From Nocardia sp. NBC_00403 (GTDB lineage: Bacteria; Actinomycetota; Actinomycetes; Mycobacteriales; Mycobacteriaceae): DNA of 64,000 bases. Below are positions 54,713 to 63,941 of this stretch, piece after piece; within the stretch, counting starts at the first letter, position 1, and every line of letters begins with the position of its first letter. The translations under genes and the position numbers were made by a program. The DNA lies in the NCBI RefSeq assembly GCF_036046055.1, contig NZ_CP107939.1:4960001-5024000 (forward strand), written 5' to 3'. The notes under the pieces were generated by a model. That model did not search any database. It had not been told where the DNA came from and saw only the letters and a list, made by a program, of their open reading frames with translations.

Positions 54713-55061
54713 GCAACCACCACACGCCCGCCAGCACCCGCCGATCCAGCGAATTAACCTCCACAGCAAAGCGTTTCGGTCGCCAGCACCCGCTAGCGCC
54801 AGTTTCCGTTCAACTGGACCCCTCATGCCGAAACGCGGTGGTGCCAGCTGCGGGTCGCGCCACGTCAGGATCTTGTCGTTGATCGTGAGTATTCCGGCGC
54901 CGAGGAAGACATGATCGGCCAACAGCATGGAACTGGTGAGGTGCGAGCCCAGCGAGCGCCCGTGCCGAGGTGGTCCGCGCGCTGTCGAGCCGCGTACTAC
55001 GTGCAGGCGCGCCCGGCTGGCCCCATGCCGCCCCACCCGGGAAGTAGGGCGGCGTAAGTGC
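54713..55061. other. Gene-free stretch between Tn3 fragment and yidC
   Basis: Minus-strand frames contain ADHVFLGAGILTINDKILTW and a few similar coding-like residues, but I recognise no family and see no ribosome site. Probably transposon flank or decayed cargo. Confidence 0.35.
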
Positions 55062-55952
55062 TTACCGTCGGCGTCGGTTCGGCTTAACGCCTGGCTTGGG
55101 AGCGGTGTTTGCCCGCGCCGCTGCGACTCGTCGTGCTTCGGTGGCCGATTCGGCGTCGAGCCGTCGGTAGACGAGGTGTTGCTGCGCGAGAGTCCACGCA
55201 TTGTTCGACACCCAGTACAACAGGATCGCCACCGGCAGCAGCGCGCCACCGACGATCGCGCCCGCGGGAAACACCCACAGCGACAACGTGTTCATGAGCG
55301 GCAGCTGGTTCGTGCTGGGGTCCTGCCGTGTGATGGCAGCTCTGGCGGTGAAATGTGTTGCGACAGCGGCGATCAGCATTAAGGGAATCGCGACTAGAGC
55401 AACGGTTGAGGCGAGGCCGACTGTATTGGCCAACGTTGCCGACATCGGTGCACCGAACAGTTTGGCCTGCATGAAGGATTGCACGTCCGCGGCGGTGAAC
55501 ATGTAGTTGGGTGTGACGGCATTCTGGGCAGCCGTCATCGGGGCGGTAGGCGTGAGGAAGGGCAGGTGCCCGGTCGTGCCGGTGCGGTCGAAGGACCGCA
55601 GCACGTGGAACAGGCCGAAGAACACCAGACCCTGTCCGAGTATCGGCAGACAGCCTGCGAGCAGGCTGACACCGTGCTCTTTGTGCAGCTTCCGGATCTC
55701 GATCGTCTGCCGTTGCCGGTCGTCGGCGTATTTCTTCTTCAACGCCGTGATCTGCGGTTGCAGGCGCTTGACCGCGGCTTGGGTGCGCGCTTGTTTCAGG
55801 AACGGCAGAAATAGCGCCGCGCGCAGGGTGACGACGAGAAATACCACCGCAAGGACCCAGGAGAGCCCGCTGTCCGGGCCGAGGATCACGCCGAATGCGG
55901 TGTGCCACATCCAGAGAATGGCGGACACGGGGTAATAGATGAAGTCGAGCAT
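55062..55952 (-). CDS. yidC: YidC/Oxa1-family membrane protein insertase
   Basis: Insertase of 296 residues that places proteins in the inner membrane. Helix 1 is at the N-terminus, followed by the cytoplasmic hairpin (RLQPQITALKKKYADDRQRQ) and the core helices (GCLPILGQGLVFFGLFHVL; LWVFPAGAIVGGALLPVAI). The tail is basic. It is not next to rnpA/rpmH or jag, where the housekeeping yidC resides, so it is an accessory copy. It follows the DUF6412-like gene. An 81-bp piece is duplicated at 43759-43839. Confidence 0.93.
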   Translation of the reverse strand: MLDFIYYPVSAILWMWHTAFGVILGPDSGLSWVLAVVFLVVTLRAALFLPFLKQARTQAAVKRLQPQITALKKKYADDRQRQTIEIRKLHKEHGVSLLAGCLPILGQGLVFFGLFHVLRSFDRTGTTGHLPFLTPTAPMTAAQNAVTPNYMFTAADVQSFMQAKLFGAPMSATLANTVGLASTVALVAIPLMLIAAVATHFTARAAITRQDPSTNQLPLMNTLSLWVFPAGAIVGGALLPVAILLYWVSNNAWTLAQQHLVYRRLDAESATEARRVAAARANTAPKPGVKPNRRRR

Positions 55953-56049
55953 GACGGAATACCTGACTGCGAAACGTGCGAGCGCGCACGGGAATGGGAA
56001 TGGTCAGCCGGAATGCCGACGACACCACGCACCGGGTGCGAGGTGGACG

Positions 56050-56349
56050 TCAGGCGTCGGCGAGACCGGGCGCTCGAGGTCGCGGCCGACCCGCAGTGTC
56101 AGGATTGCTCTGGCGCAGAAAGGAACCCCGTCGCCGGCGTTGCGCGGAAGGCGGCGGGCCGGATCGGGCGACAAGTAGCGGCAGCCTGCGGGTGGTCTGC
56201 AGCGCGATGAGCGCGAAGACCACCGAAGCCGCCACCACGCCGAGCAAGGCCAGTGAGCCGTGCTCGTTGGTGGGTGCCACGATCAGCGCGAGCGCGGGGA
56301 GGACGACTGCGAAAACCGCAAACGTCGAGAGCTGGACCCGCGCGAACAT
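56050..56349 (-). CDS. DUF6412-like small membrane protein
   Basis: Protein of 99 residues with two hydrophobic helices (about 5-25 and 32-53) and a basic, Pro- and Arg-rich tail. Start ATG at 56349 with GGGGA upstream. It precedes yidC on the same strand by about 100 bp; I recall DUF6412 proteins paired with accessory yidC genes in actinobacteria. It may assist insertion or be a client. Function not established. Confidence 0.6.
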   Translation of the reverse strand: MFARVQLSTFAVFAVVLPALALIVAPTNEHGSLALLGVVAASVVFALIALQTTRRLPLLVARSGPPPSAQRRRRGSFLRQSNPDTAGRPRPRAPGLADA

Positions 56350-56499
56350 TCCCCGAGCGTACCCGGTCGGTGTTGCGACATCGCGCTGTGTGCCGAATCT
56401 TCGAGCGCGTCGTGTCGGCGAACACATGCGCCGAAGTTATGGTTCGCGGGAGCTCCACACAGGTGTCGAAGGTTTGACCGGTGATTGGAGGGGTGCGCA

Positions 56500-56952
56500 T
56501 TGAGTTACGAATCTGGCCCCGACGAATCGACTCGCGGTGGCGGCGCCGAATATGGGGTTCCTTTCACACGTGCGGGAATCTCGCAGCCCGTTAGTCGGCA
56601 GCGGATGCCGGAAGCCGTCCGTTCGGCCCAGGTGGCCGCCTGGTCTCTCGGCGCATTCGGAGCCGCACTCACGACCATTGCTTGGCGAGCCGAGAACGTC
56701 GAATTGGCGGGCGCCATGGTATTCGGATATTTCTTCGCCTGGCTGCTTGCCGTCGTTGCGTTCGTATTCGGTATCTTCGGTCGACCGGTCCAGGTGATCG
56801 GTGTCGCTCTCGCTGCGGTCGAAGCCTTCGTATGCCTCGGGCTGGTGGCGATCGGCCCGTTGACGGGCTTTCTCGGTCTCGGCCTGTCGGTCACGGTCCT
56901 CGTGCTGCTCTGCAAAGGCGAATCCACGGCCTGGTTCACCCGGGACCGTTGA
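56500..56952 (+). CDS. Four-helix membrane protein, 150 residues
   Basis: TTG at 56500 is preferred because GGAGGGG lies 7 nt upstream; TTG at 56485 is in frame. A polar N-terminus of about 40 residues leads into four hydrophobic helices (starting near AQVAAWSLGAFG, AMVFGYFFAWLLAV, VIGVALAAVEAF and LGLSVTVLVLL). It ends in a short polar tail and is convergent with the AraC gene. Family not recognised. Confidence 0.65.
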   Translation: MSYESGPDESTRGGGAEYGVPFTRAGISQPVSRQRMPEAVRSAQVAAWSLGAFGAALTTIAWRAENVELAGAMVFGYFFAWLLAVVAFVFGIFGRPVQVIGVALAAVEAFVCLGLVAIGPLTGFLGLGLSVTVLVLLCKGESTAWFTRDR

Positions 56953-56961
56953 TCCCTAGGG

Positions 56962-57771
56962 CTACGGTTCGTCGCCGAGATCCCAGTCGACGTGGCTGCC
57001 CAGCGCCGTAGGGGGCAGACCGAAGATGCGGCGACAGGCGCGGGTGAGCTGGGCGCTGTCGGCGTAGCCCGCGGCGCGGGCAGCAGCGGTCAGGTCGTCG
57101 CCGGATCGGACCCGGGTCACGGCGACGTGCAGGCGCAACCAAAAGATGTAGGGACGCATCGGGATTCCCATCTGTTCGGTGAACAGATGTGTCAGCCGGG
57201 TCGCCGAAATACCGAGCCCGCGGGCGACGTCGGTGCCACGGACCGGGCCGTTGCGAATCAACGTGGGAAGCAACCCGAGCGCTTCGGTCACCGCGGCATG
57301 CCGTGCGGGGTTGCCGCTGTGGTGCTCGTCGTGCTGGAGATCTCGGACGACATCGGCCACCATGTCGGCCAGTGCCGCTCCCGTTGGATCGACCGGCAGT
57401 GAGTGGGCGCTGTCTGCCCAACCGTAGGTGTGCGCCCTACGGTCGGCGGCCGCGCCCGCGGCGGTCTCGGGATCGAGGTAGATCGCCGTGCCGCGCTCGG
57501 CGCCCGCGGCGATCCGGTGCGGCGCGTCGGCGGGGACGATCACGTGGGTGCCCTGATGGCGAATGCCGCTGGCGTCCACCACGATTACCGGGGTACATGC
57601 GGCGACGATCTGCACGGCGTGATGGGCATGCAGTGTGGTCGGGCCGATCGAACCGCCGAAGGCGAGCACGCCGGCCCGCAGCAACGCGCTACCTTCGCTG
57701 CGAGCGTCGCCGGGTGGGCCGACGGCAGCGCTCGCGGATCGAGGTGAGGTCGAGGTAACCAGAGCCTTCAT
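56962..57771 (-). CDS. AraC-family transcriptional regulator
   Basis: Regulator of 269 residues. The N-terminal half is a small cupin-like sensing domain (HAHHAVQIVAA, HVIVPADAPHRIAAG); the C-terminal half has two helix-turn-helix motifs, GTDVARGLGISATRLTHLF and DDLTAAARAAGYADSAQLTR, closing with FGLPPTALG. This layout resembles AraC proteins that control drug- or metabolite-response genes. No obvious target next to it. Confidence 0.9.
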   Translation of the reverse strand: MKALVTSTSPRSASAAVGPPGDARSEGSALLRAGVLAFGGSIGPTTLHAHHAVQIVAACTPVIVVDASGIRHQGTHVIVPADAPHRIAAGAERGTAIYLDPETAAGAAADRRAHTYGWADSAHSLPVDPTGAALADMVADVVRDLQHDEHHSGNPARHAAVTEALGLLPTLIRNGPVRGTDVARGLGISATRLTHLFTEQMGIPMRPYIFWLRLHVAVTRVRSGDDLTAAARAAGYADSAQLTRACRRIFGLPPTALGSHVDWDLGDEP

Positions 57772-57825
57772 CATCGGATGCTCCCGGCAGACTGCGAATC
57801 CCGGTTCGGATCCCCCGCCGAGACT

Positions 57826-58240
57826 ATCCCGGGCGCACGGCGGTTGTCAGGATATCGGCGACTCGATCGAGGAACTCGGTGACCACAGGCCGGGCCACGG
57901 GGGTTCGGGAACCGGGTGCGCAACGCGAGGCCATCGTCGCTGCGGGTGAACCACAACTGCACGTCGTCCAGCGGTGTGCTGCGGCTGAATTGCGCTGCGT
58001 TGCGTGGACGGGACCGAATGGTGTCGCATCGTGAACCTCCGTACGGCGCGAAACTGTACGGCGTGCAGGCATTGTCGAGCCTGGTGGCGAGCAGTGCACG
58101 GAGCTCGTCCCGATAACCTGCCCGGACGGCAGGCTGTGCGCCGAGCCGGATATCGGTGTCGGGCACCAGATGCACCGACACCGCCCGGCCTCCGCAGGCG
58201 AACCGAAGCAGCAGTGCAGTGAGTCGTGGCGCGGGATTCA
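57826..58240 (-). pseudogene. Possible decayed gene, family uncertain
   Basis: In the 608-bp stretch 57772-58379 a minus-strand frame reads AVSVHLVPDTDIRLG and PLDDVQLWFTRSDDGLALR. After a C-run near 57893 it continues in another frame as PVARPVVTEFLDRVADIL, ending in a stop. The closing part looks weakly like the end of a condensation- or PapA-type acyltransferase. The start is not clear. One frameshift is needed, so I treat it as decayed. Confidence 0.4.
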
Positions 58241-58379
58241 TGCCGCGAATGCGGCTTCGGCGCGGTCGCATCGATCGGTCCCGCGACGCCGAAACCGGCG
58301 GCCGGCCAGGGGGTTGGCCGCTGCCTAGCTGCCTCGACACCTGTGCAGGCAATTGCTCGCACACCGACCCGACGAATGG

Positions 58380-59597
58380 TCACGGGGCGAAGTCGGCGGA
58401 CTCCAAGCGGCGAGCCAGGCGGGCTGCGGAGAGAGTCATGGCGTCTGCGGGCCGATGCGGGTCCAGGCCCGTGAGTTCGTGGACACGCGAGAGGCGGTAG
58501 GTGACCGTGTTGCGGTGCACGCTGAGCTGACGTGCGGTGGCCAGCTGATTGAAGCCGTTGTCGACGAACACTTCGAGCGTCTCGGCCAGCATCGGCTGCG
58601 CATCCAGCGGCGCGAGCACCGAGGCCAGTCCCGGTCGGGCCGTGTCACTCGCTGCGACGGTGTACTCGAATTGCAAATGTTTTCTGCGGCACAGTATTTC
58701 ACGGCGCACTAGGCAACGGCCGAGTTCCGCGAGCACCCGCGACTCGGCGAACATCGCGGGAATCTCGGCACGCGACCGGGCAGCGCAGACACCCACCCAG
58801 TACGGCGGCGGCTGTCCGGGAAGCTGGGCGGGCATGCGCGCGGTGAGGGCGGTCAGCGTCGCCGCGCCGTCATCGCCCGGTAGTAGCGGAATGAGAGCGG
58901 TCCAGCCGCCCGCGTCCAGGCGCAGGAACACCCCGGGGATGGCCTCGACCCGGTGCCGCAGTGCGGCTGTGGGCCCGCCTCGGGTGCCGCACAGGCGGAA
59001 CACCGCGACGAGGAAGGCGTCGGCTACCGGGATCACCGGGTCATTGGCCCATTCGATCGGGTCGCGGCCGGTGAGCAGGGCATCGGCGATGCCGCGCCTG
59101 CGCTCGAGCAGCTCCCAGCGCGGATCGTGCGAACGCTGGGTGGCGCCGCCGGCAATGCGCCCGGTCACCAGCGTGACGTACTTCAACAGCACCAGCGACG
59201 CGTCGAGCAGTAGCTCGCGCTCGGCCGGCGGGGCCGATTCGCGCAGCCGCTCCCAGAGAAAGGACGCGCCGAGCCGGTAACGGTCGAGCACCTCCGGCAG
59301 CGGTGTGCCGTCGCGCATCCGCTCCATCGCGAGCTCGACGAGCCCTCTGGTGTCTTCCTCGGACGGCTCCGCGCCGCTGCGCAGATACTCGAAGAACAGG
59401 TCGACATTCAGCTTCGTTCCATGGGCGAAGTCGGTCTCGACCAGGGATTGCGGCAGCTGCTGATAAGGCGGGAGCACGGTATAGAACCCGTCGATCATCG
59501 ACGCGACCCTGCGGTGCCAATCGTCGAACACCGGCATGGTCCGGGGCGCCCGCAGCCGGTCGGCTCCGATGAGCGGGGCATTGCCAGGATCGCTCAT
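58380..59597 (-). CDS. PucR/CdaR-type transcriptional regulator
   Basis: Regulator of 405 residues. A helical N-terminal domain and a central GGDEF-like CdaR domain precede the C-terminal helix-turn-helix (VFVDNGFNQLATARQLSVHR, then NTVTYRLSRVHELTGLDP). Such proteins control purine, sugar-acid or polyketide genes. It is 48 bp downstream of the acyl-CoA ligase stop, on the same strand, but transcription order places the ligase first, so the two may share a transcript. Confidence 0.9.
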   Translation of the reverse strand: MSDPGNAPLIGADRLRAPRTMPVFDDWHRRVASMIDGFYTVLPPYQQLPQSLVETDFAHGTKLNVDLFFEYLRSGAEPSEEDTRGLVELAMERMRDGTPLPEVLDRYRLGASFLWERLRESAPPAERELLLDASLVLLKYVTLVTGRIAGGATQRSHDPRWELLERRRGIADALLTGRDPIEWANDPVIPVADAFLVAVFRLCGTRGGPTAALRHRVEAIPGVFLRLDAGGWTALIPLLPGDDGAATLTALTARMPAQLPGQPPPYWVGVCAARSRAEIPAMFAESRVLAELGRCLVRREILCRRKHLQFEYTVAASDTARPGLASVLAPLDAQPMLAETLEVFVDNGFNQLATARQLSVHRNTVTYRLSRVHELTGLDPHRPADAMTLSAARLARRLESADFAP

Positions 59598-59645
59598 CTA
59601 CTCCTCCGGGTCCGCGCTGACATCAGTGCTGTCCTCCGTCCCGGA

Positions 59646-61454
59646 CTACGTCGAGTACAGGGACTCGATCGTATCCGTGTAGCGGGTGGCGATCGGGATT
59701 CGCCGGAGTTTGCCGGTGGCGGTCAGAATGTCGCTGCCCGGCTCCCACACCTCGGTGAGCACGAGGTATTTCTTGATCTGCTCCACACGGGAGAGCTTGC
59801 TGTTGGCGGCCGCCACGCCTCGTTCGATCGCCGCAAGCACCTCTGGGTTCTTCGCCAACTCGGCGACGGTGGCTGCGGCGAGCTGGTTGCGTTGCGCGAA
59901 CGCAGTGGTCAGATCGGGGTCTAGGCAGATCAGCGCGGTGTTGTAGGGGCGCTGCTCGCCGATCACCACGACAGTGCCCGCCAGCGGGCAGTTCTCGGTG
60001 ACCGTGTTCTCGATATTGGACGGCGACATGTTCTTGCCCGCCGCGTTGATGATGAGTTCCTTCTTGCGGTCGACGATCGAGAGGTAGCCGTCGGCGTCGA
60101 TGATGCCGATGTCGCCGGTGTGCAGCCAGCCGTCGGCATCCACCGTCTCCGCGGTCTTTTCCGGGTCGTTGCGGTAGCCGCGCATCACCATCTTGCCGCG
60201 GATCAGCACTTCGCCGTCGTCGCCGAGTTTCACCTCCGCGCCAGGCAGCGGCCTGCCGACGGTGCCGATCTTGACCCGCTCCGGCCCGCTCAGCGTTGCT
60301 CCCGCGGTGCATTCGGTCATGCCGTACCCCTCGCACAACGGCAGACCGAGACCGAGGAAGAATTCGTGCACCTCCGGCGGAATCGCCACCGATCCGGTGA
60401 CTGCGACGCGCGTGCGATCCAGGCCGAGGCGAGTGCGGATGGGGGCGAGCACCAGGAGCTCGGCGAGCCGGTGCCAGAGTCGATCCAGCGGGCCGAGGGT
60501 ACGGCCGTCGGAGATTGCGCGAGCCTTTGCGCGGCCGACGCCGATCGCCCAGAGCACCAGTCGGCGCTTGATCGGGCGCTCGGCGTTGAACCGATCCTCC
60601 AGAGCACCTTTGACTTTCACCCACACGCGCGGTACGCCGAGGAAGACTGTCGGATGCACCTCGGTAAGGGCATCCGCCACCTTCCCGAAAACGGCGACGG
60701 TGGTGATCTCGCCGCCCTCGAGCATGGTCAGATAGTGTGCGAACCACCGGTTGGCGGCATGCGCGTCGGGCAGGTAAGAGATCACCCGATCGTCCGGTCC
60801 ACCGCCGCCGAATTGTTCGATGACACGGGCGTTTTCGATGAAGTTGGTGTGGGTGAGCTCGACGCCCTTGGGTGGCCCGGTGGTGCCCGAGGTATAGACG
60901 ATGGTCAGTAGATCATCGGGTTTCACTGCGCGCCAGGTGGTGTCGAAATCGAAATCCGCCAGTGGCGCTGCCTCGACGGCCGAAAGCGCAGTCGTGCCGT
61001 CCGGTGCTTCGTCGACGCAGATCACGTGCTCGACCCGGTTGCCGTGCTCGGCGGCCTTGGCCGCCGCCGCAAGGATTTGTGGCACGAACTGGCGCTCGCA
61101 GATCACCACCTTGTTGCCGGCGTTGCCGAATTGGTAGGCGAGCAGGTCGATGGGGTTGGTGTTGTACACCGAGAACGGGGTGCCGCCGGTGTGCAGAACG
61201 GCGGTGTCGCACAAATGGAATTCGGGGCGGTTGGTCATCATCAGCGCGACCGTGTCGCCGGGGCGCACGCCGAGTCCGGCCAGCCCGGCGGCGATGGTGC
61301 GCACTCGATCGGCATAGGCCTGCCAGGTGATCGTGAACCCGCCGCCCATGGTGCGCAATGCAATGGCGTCGGGATACTTCGCGGCATTCGCCTGGAATGC
61401 GGCACACAGTGTGTCCGGACGGACCGCGCCCGCCGGGACTGTCGATGAAACCAA
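59646..61454 (-). CDS. Long-chain fatty acyl-CoA synthetase (FadD-type)
   Basis: AMP-forming acyl-CoA ligase of 602 residues. The phosphate loop is YTSGTTGPPKGVELTH, the adenylate motif GYGMTECTAG, the hinge region DGWLHTGDIGIIDADGYLSI, and RKKELIINAAGKNMSP with ATGKLRRIPI near the end gives the catalytic Lys. The length and the long C-terminal insert match FadD15-like bacterial enzymes that activate long-chain fatty acids. ATG at 61454 lies before a gene-free region. Confidence 0.95.
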   Translation of the reverse strand: MVSSTVPAGAVRPDTLCAAFQANAAKYPDAIALRTMGGGFTITWQAYADRVRTIAAGLAGLGVRPGDTVALMMTNRPEFHLCDTAVLHTGGTPFSVYNTNPIDLLAYQFGNAGNKVVICERQFVPQILAAAAKAAEHGNRVEHVICVDEAPDGTTALSAVEAAPLADFDFDTTWRAVKPDDLLTIVYTSGTTGPPKGVELTHTNFIENARVIEQFGGGGPDDRVISYLPDAHAANRWFAHYLTMLEGGEITTVAVFGKVADALTEVHPTVFLGVPRVWVKVKGALEDRFNAERPIKRRLVLWAIGVGRAKARAISDGRTLGPLDRLWHRLAELLVLAPIRTRLGLDRTRVAVTGSVAIPPEVHEFFLGLGLPLCEGYGMTECTAGATLSGPERVKIGTVGRPLPGAEVKLGDDGEVLIRGKMVMRGYRNDPEKTAETVDADGWLHTGDIGIIDADGYLSIVDRKKELIINAAGKNMSPSNIENTVTENCPLAGTVVVIGEQRPYNTALICLDPDLTTAFAQRNQLAAATVAELAKNPEVLAAIERGVAAANSKLSRVEQIKKYLVLTEVWEPGSDILTATGKLRRIPIATRYTDTIESLYST

Positions 61455-61865
61455 GACCCAACCTTCTGCTCACATCTGGTCGAGGCGCACCGTCGTCCTG
61501 CGAGTCGGTCGACCTCGTTGGCATCTCTCACCTCACCGCATGGCCGAGCAGTGGCACCAGCGGCAAACACCAAGACTGTTGCCCGCCGCCTTGTGCATTC
61601 GACCAAATTCATGTGCTCGACGGCTCGATTCCGCCCCGGTCACCCGGAGTTCATGAACTGGATCACATCACCGGTGACATAACGGGCGGACCCTGGATTG
61701 CATTGCGGCATGGTGGCGCGGCTCGCGGGCGGCATCCATGCCGGTGGGTGCGACTCGGGCTGGGTTCGATATCGGGATGGTGCCGGACGTGGGGTGCGTC
61801 GGAGTCGTGTTCGTTTCGCGCGCAGGTCGCTGTGTGCCGTCGAGATCAGCGTGTGGTGCGCGCAG
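61455..61865. other. Gene-free region upstream of the acyl-CoA ligase
   Basis: About 410 bp between the ligase start and the Nudix gene stop, both minus strand. Open frames here have no recognisable motif or ribosome site. No RNA gene or repeat seen; it should hold the ligase promoter. Confidence 0.45.
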
Positions 61866-62393
61866 CTACGGGCGGTGGAGTTCCACTGCGAGTGAGAGCA
61901 ATTCGGCCATGTGATCGCCGTCGGTGCAAGCGAGCCGAATGGCCTCGGGGATCGGAAATGCGCACACCTCGATGATGTTCTCGGCATCGTCGGGATTGCT
62001 GGGCGCGGATTCCAGGACGACGTCGGCAGCGCACCACAGCCACGCCTTGTGCGGGTGCGGCTGCCAATCGCGGTAGGGCGCAGGATGATCGGAGGTCGCA
62101 TAGTGGGCGCCGAGCCACCGGACCGAGCCCACCGGCCGGGCACCCGCCTCCTCGCGCAGCTCACGCCGCATGCACTCGTCGATGCTCTCGCCCGCCTCGC
62201 GGGTGCCGCCCGGGACGAGCCACACGTCGCGGTCGTCGCGGCACAGCACGATTTCGTTGCCGACGAAACAGACGACATGGATGTTTGTCACGAGACCATC
62301 GGGCGGCGGGTCGGTCGAGAACTGGACGTCCAGACCGCCCCACTCCCAGCGAGTGGGGGTGTGCAGCAAGGGATACCGGTCGGCGAGTGTCAC
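61866..62393 (-). CDS. Nudix hydrolase
   Basis: Nudix protein of about 175 residues from the GTG at 62393. The Nudix box covers about residues 62-84 with the RELREEAG core intact. A NUDIX-like N-terminal strand (VTNIHVVCFVGNEIVLCRD) precedes it, and a C-terminal helix (MAELLSLAVELHRP) follows. Substrate unknown. It starts 15 bp after the stop of the metallopeptidase-like gene on the same strand, so the two are probably cotranscribed. Confidence 0.88.
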   Translation of the reverse strand: MTLADRYPLLHTPTRWEWGGLDVQFSTDPPPDGLVTNIHVVCFVGNEIVLCRDDRDVWLVPGGTREAGESIDECMRRELREEAGARPVGSVRWLGAHYATSDHPAPYRDWQPHPHKAWLWCAADVVLESAPSNPDDAENIIEVCAFPIPEAIRLACTDGDHMAELLSLAVELHRP

Positions 62394-62407
62394 ACCGACG
62401 ACGGTAG

Positions 62408-63193
62408 CTATTCGGTGCCGGTTCTGCCGATCTGCATATGAATATGGTTGAAATGCGCCTCGCGGCCGTTCTTGGCGGGCAATGGGTGCGACGCCGGGTG
62501 GTCTGGGTGCATGATGAAGCTGCTGTCGCCGATCGTGGTGGTGACGCCGGCGGGGTCCGCGCCGTCGGAGGTGTCCTGCCATTCAGTGGCGATGAAGCCG
62601 TAGACGCTGCGGAAGAAATCGGCGATGAACATATTGCCATCGGGGTCGTCGCCGAGCGGCTGCGCGTCGACCTCGTCGAGGCGGTAGTGCACGTTGCCGC
62701 CGGCGCCGGGCGGCCAGCTACCGCCAGGAGTTGCGGAGGTGGCGACGGTGCCCCAGTGCTTCGTCACGGTGATCGTGCGCATCACACCGCCGACCGGCAT
62801 CGTCACCCCGGCGAAGTCGCAGGCCCGGCCTTGACCGTGGCAGTCGGTGCGCGGTGAGCCGTCGGCGTTGAATCCACCGCCGTCGAGGCCGAAATGGACC
62901 ATGTCGGTCACGCCGAAGTTATTGGAGAGGAACTGGCAGAATCGCACTATTGCCAGTGCGTTTCGCGGATCGAGCCGGTCCGGTGCATTGGGCGTGTTGT
63001 TATGGTTGCCGTTGCGGATGATAACCCCGGCAACATTGCCCGGCATCAAGTTTCCGGTGCTGGGATCATGGCCCTCGAAACTGACCATGCTCGGCGACGC
63101 CGCGCCCTCGAACAAGATCAAGCCGTCGGTGGCGAGGCTTTCGAGTTCAGCGAAAGCATCATCTTTACTAATTGCGCGTGCCGGATCCGACAT
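62408..63193 (-). CDS. Putative LAS/M15-like zinc metallopeptidase
   Basis: Protein of 261 residues without signal peptide. The spacing HGQGRACDF (His119, Asp126) and a C-terminal HFNHIHM (His250, His252) fit the zinc site of the LAS superfamily (VanY/M15 and hedgehog-like), which cuts D-Ala-D-Ala or similar bonds. The rest shows no familiar domain. Strong ribosome site GGAGGAG before the ATG at 63193. Cytoplasmic location would be unusual for a cell-wall peptidase; export by another route or a toxin-like role is possible. Confidence 0.55.
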   Translation of the reverse strand: MSDPARAISKDDAFAELESLATDGLILFEGAASPSMVSFEGHDPSTGNLMPGNVAGVIIRNGNHNNTPNAPDRLDPRNALAIVRFCQFLSNNFGVTDMVHFGLDGGGFNADGSPRTDCHGQGRACDFAGVTMPVGGVMRTITVTKHWGTVATSATPGGSWPPGAGGNVHYRLDEVDAQPLGDDPDGNMFIADFFRSVYGFIATEWQDTSDGADPAGVTTTIGDSSFIMHPDHPASHPLPAKNGREAHFNHIHMQIGRTGTE

Positions 63194-63521
63194 GACGCTC
63201 CTCCAGGTGCCGATGGAATTGATACGTCGACGCGAGATCGGTGACGCAGGGTAAGAATCCGGCGCAGTCCCGTGGAGGGCACGAGTAGCTGCGTACTCGT
63301 ATTCCGGTCCGCCGCTACCCCGGCGGGCAGGCGGCGCTGGCTGGTCGCGTGGATATCCAGGCGTGCGGTTATGTGATCGGGCAATGATGCGAGCGCGTTG
63401 TTGGCTTGCCGTTCGGCCGTGATCGGCCGACCACATGACAGGCTTTCGGCGGAAGCCTTGTGCAGGCAGGTTCGGTGCGGGAATATGTGTGCCTGAAGAT
63501 ATGGCCGCGGGAGGTGGTCGA
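63194..63521. other. Divergent intergenic region
   Basis: About 330 bp between the divergent metallopeptidase-like and EACC1-like genes. No gene, repeat or clear promoter motif was recognised; it must contain both promoters. Confidence 0.45.
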
Positions 63522-63941
63522 ATGAACGGAGGCGATGCAGCGCATGTGCTGACGGCAAGAATTGTCATGGCCCTTGCCGCGGATTCCGATACCGACCAGG
63601 TGGACCGTCTGGCACGGCAATTGCGCGCGGAACTGTCCGAACTCGATGTCGATTCGGTGGCACTGGTTCGCGACGGTCTGGTGCCGTATGCGGCGAAGTC
63701 GGCCGACCCTGTCACAATCGGCGCGCTGGTTGTCGCATTGAGTGCATCCGGCGGAGTATTCACCGCGCTGATCGAGACGCTGCGTGACTGGCTCAACCGG
63801 CAGGCCGCGACCCGCAAGATATCGGTGACAATCGACGGTGACACCATCGAACTGGAGCGTGCGACGGCCGACCAGCGTGGTGCACTGATCGAGGCATTCC
63901 TGGTGCGGCACACCGCAGAAGGGCGACGGTCACCGGCCTGA
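63522..63941 (+). CDS. EACC1-like effector-associated constant component
   Basis: Protein of 139 residues. ELDVDSVALVRDG, then DPVTIGALVVALSASGGVF, ALIETLRDWLNRQ and KISVTIDGDTIELERATADQ follow in the order I recall for the EACC1 family. That family occurs next to variable effectors (often caspase-like) in bacterial conflict systems described for multicellular actinobacteria. One membrane-like hydrophobic helix lies about 66-85. ATG at 63522 with GGAGGTGG upstream. The effector gene is not in the window on this side. Confidence 0.6.
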   Translation: MNGGDAAHVLTARIVMALAADSDTDQVDRLARQLRAELSELDVDSVALVRDGLVPYAAKSADPVTIGALVVALSASGGVFTALIETLRDWLNRQAATRKISVTIDGDTIELERATADQRGALIEAFLVRHTAEGRRSPA

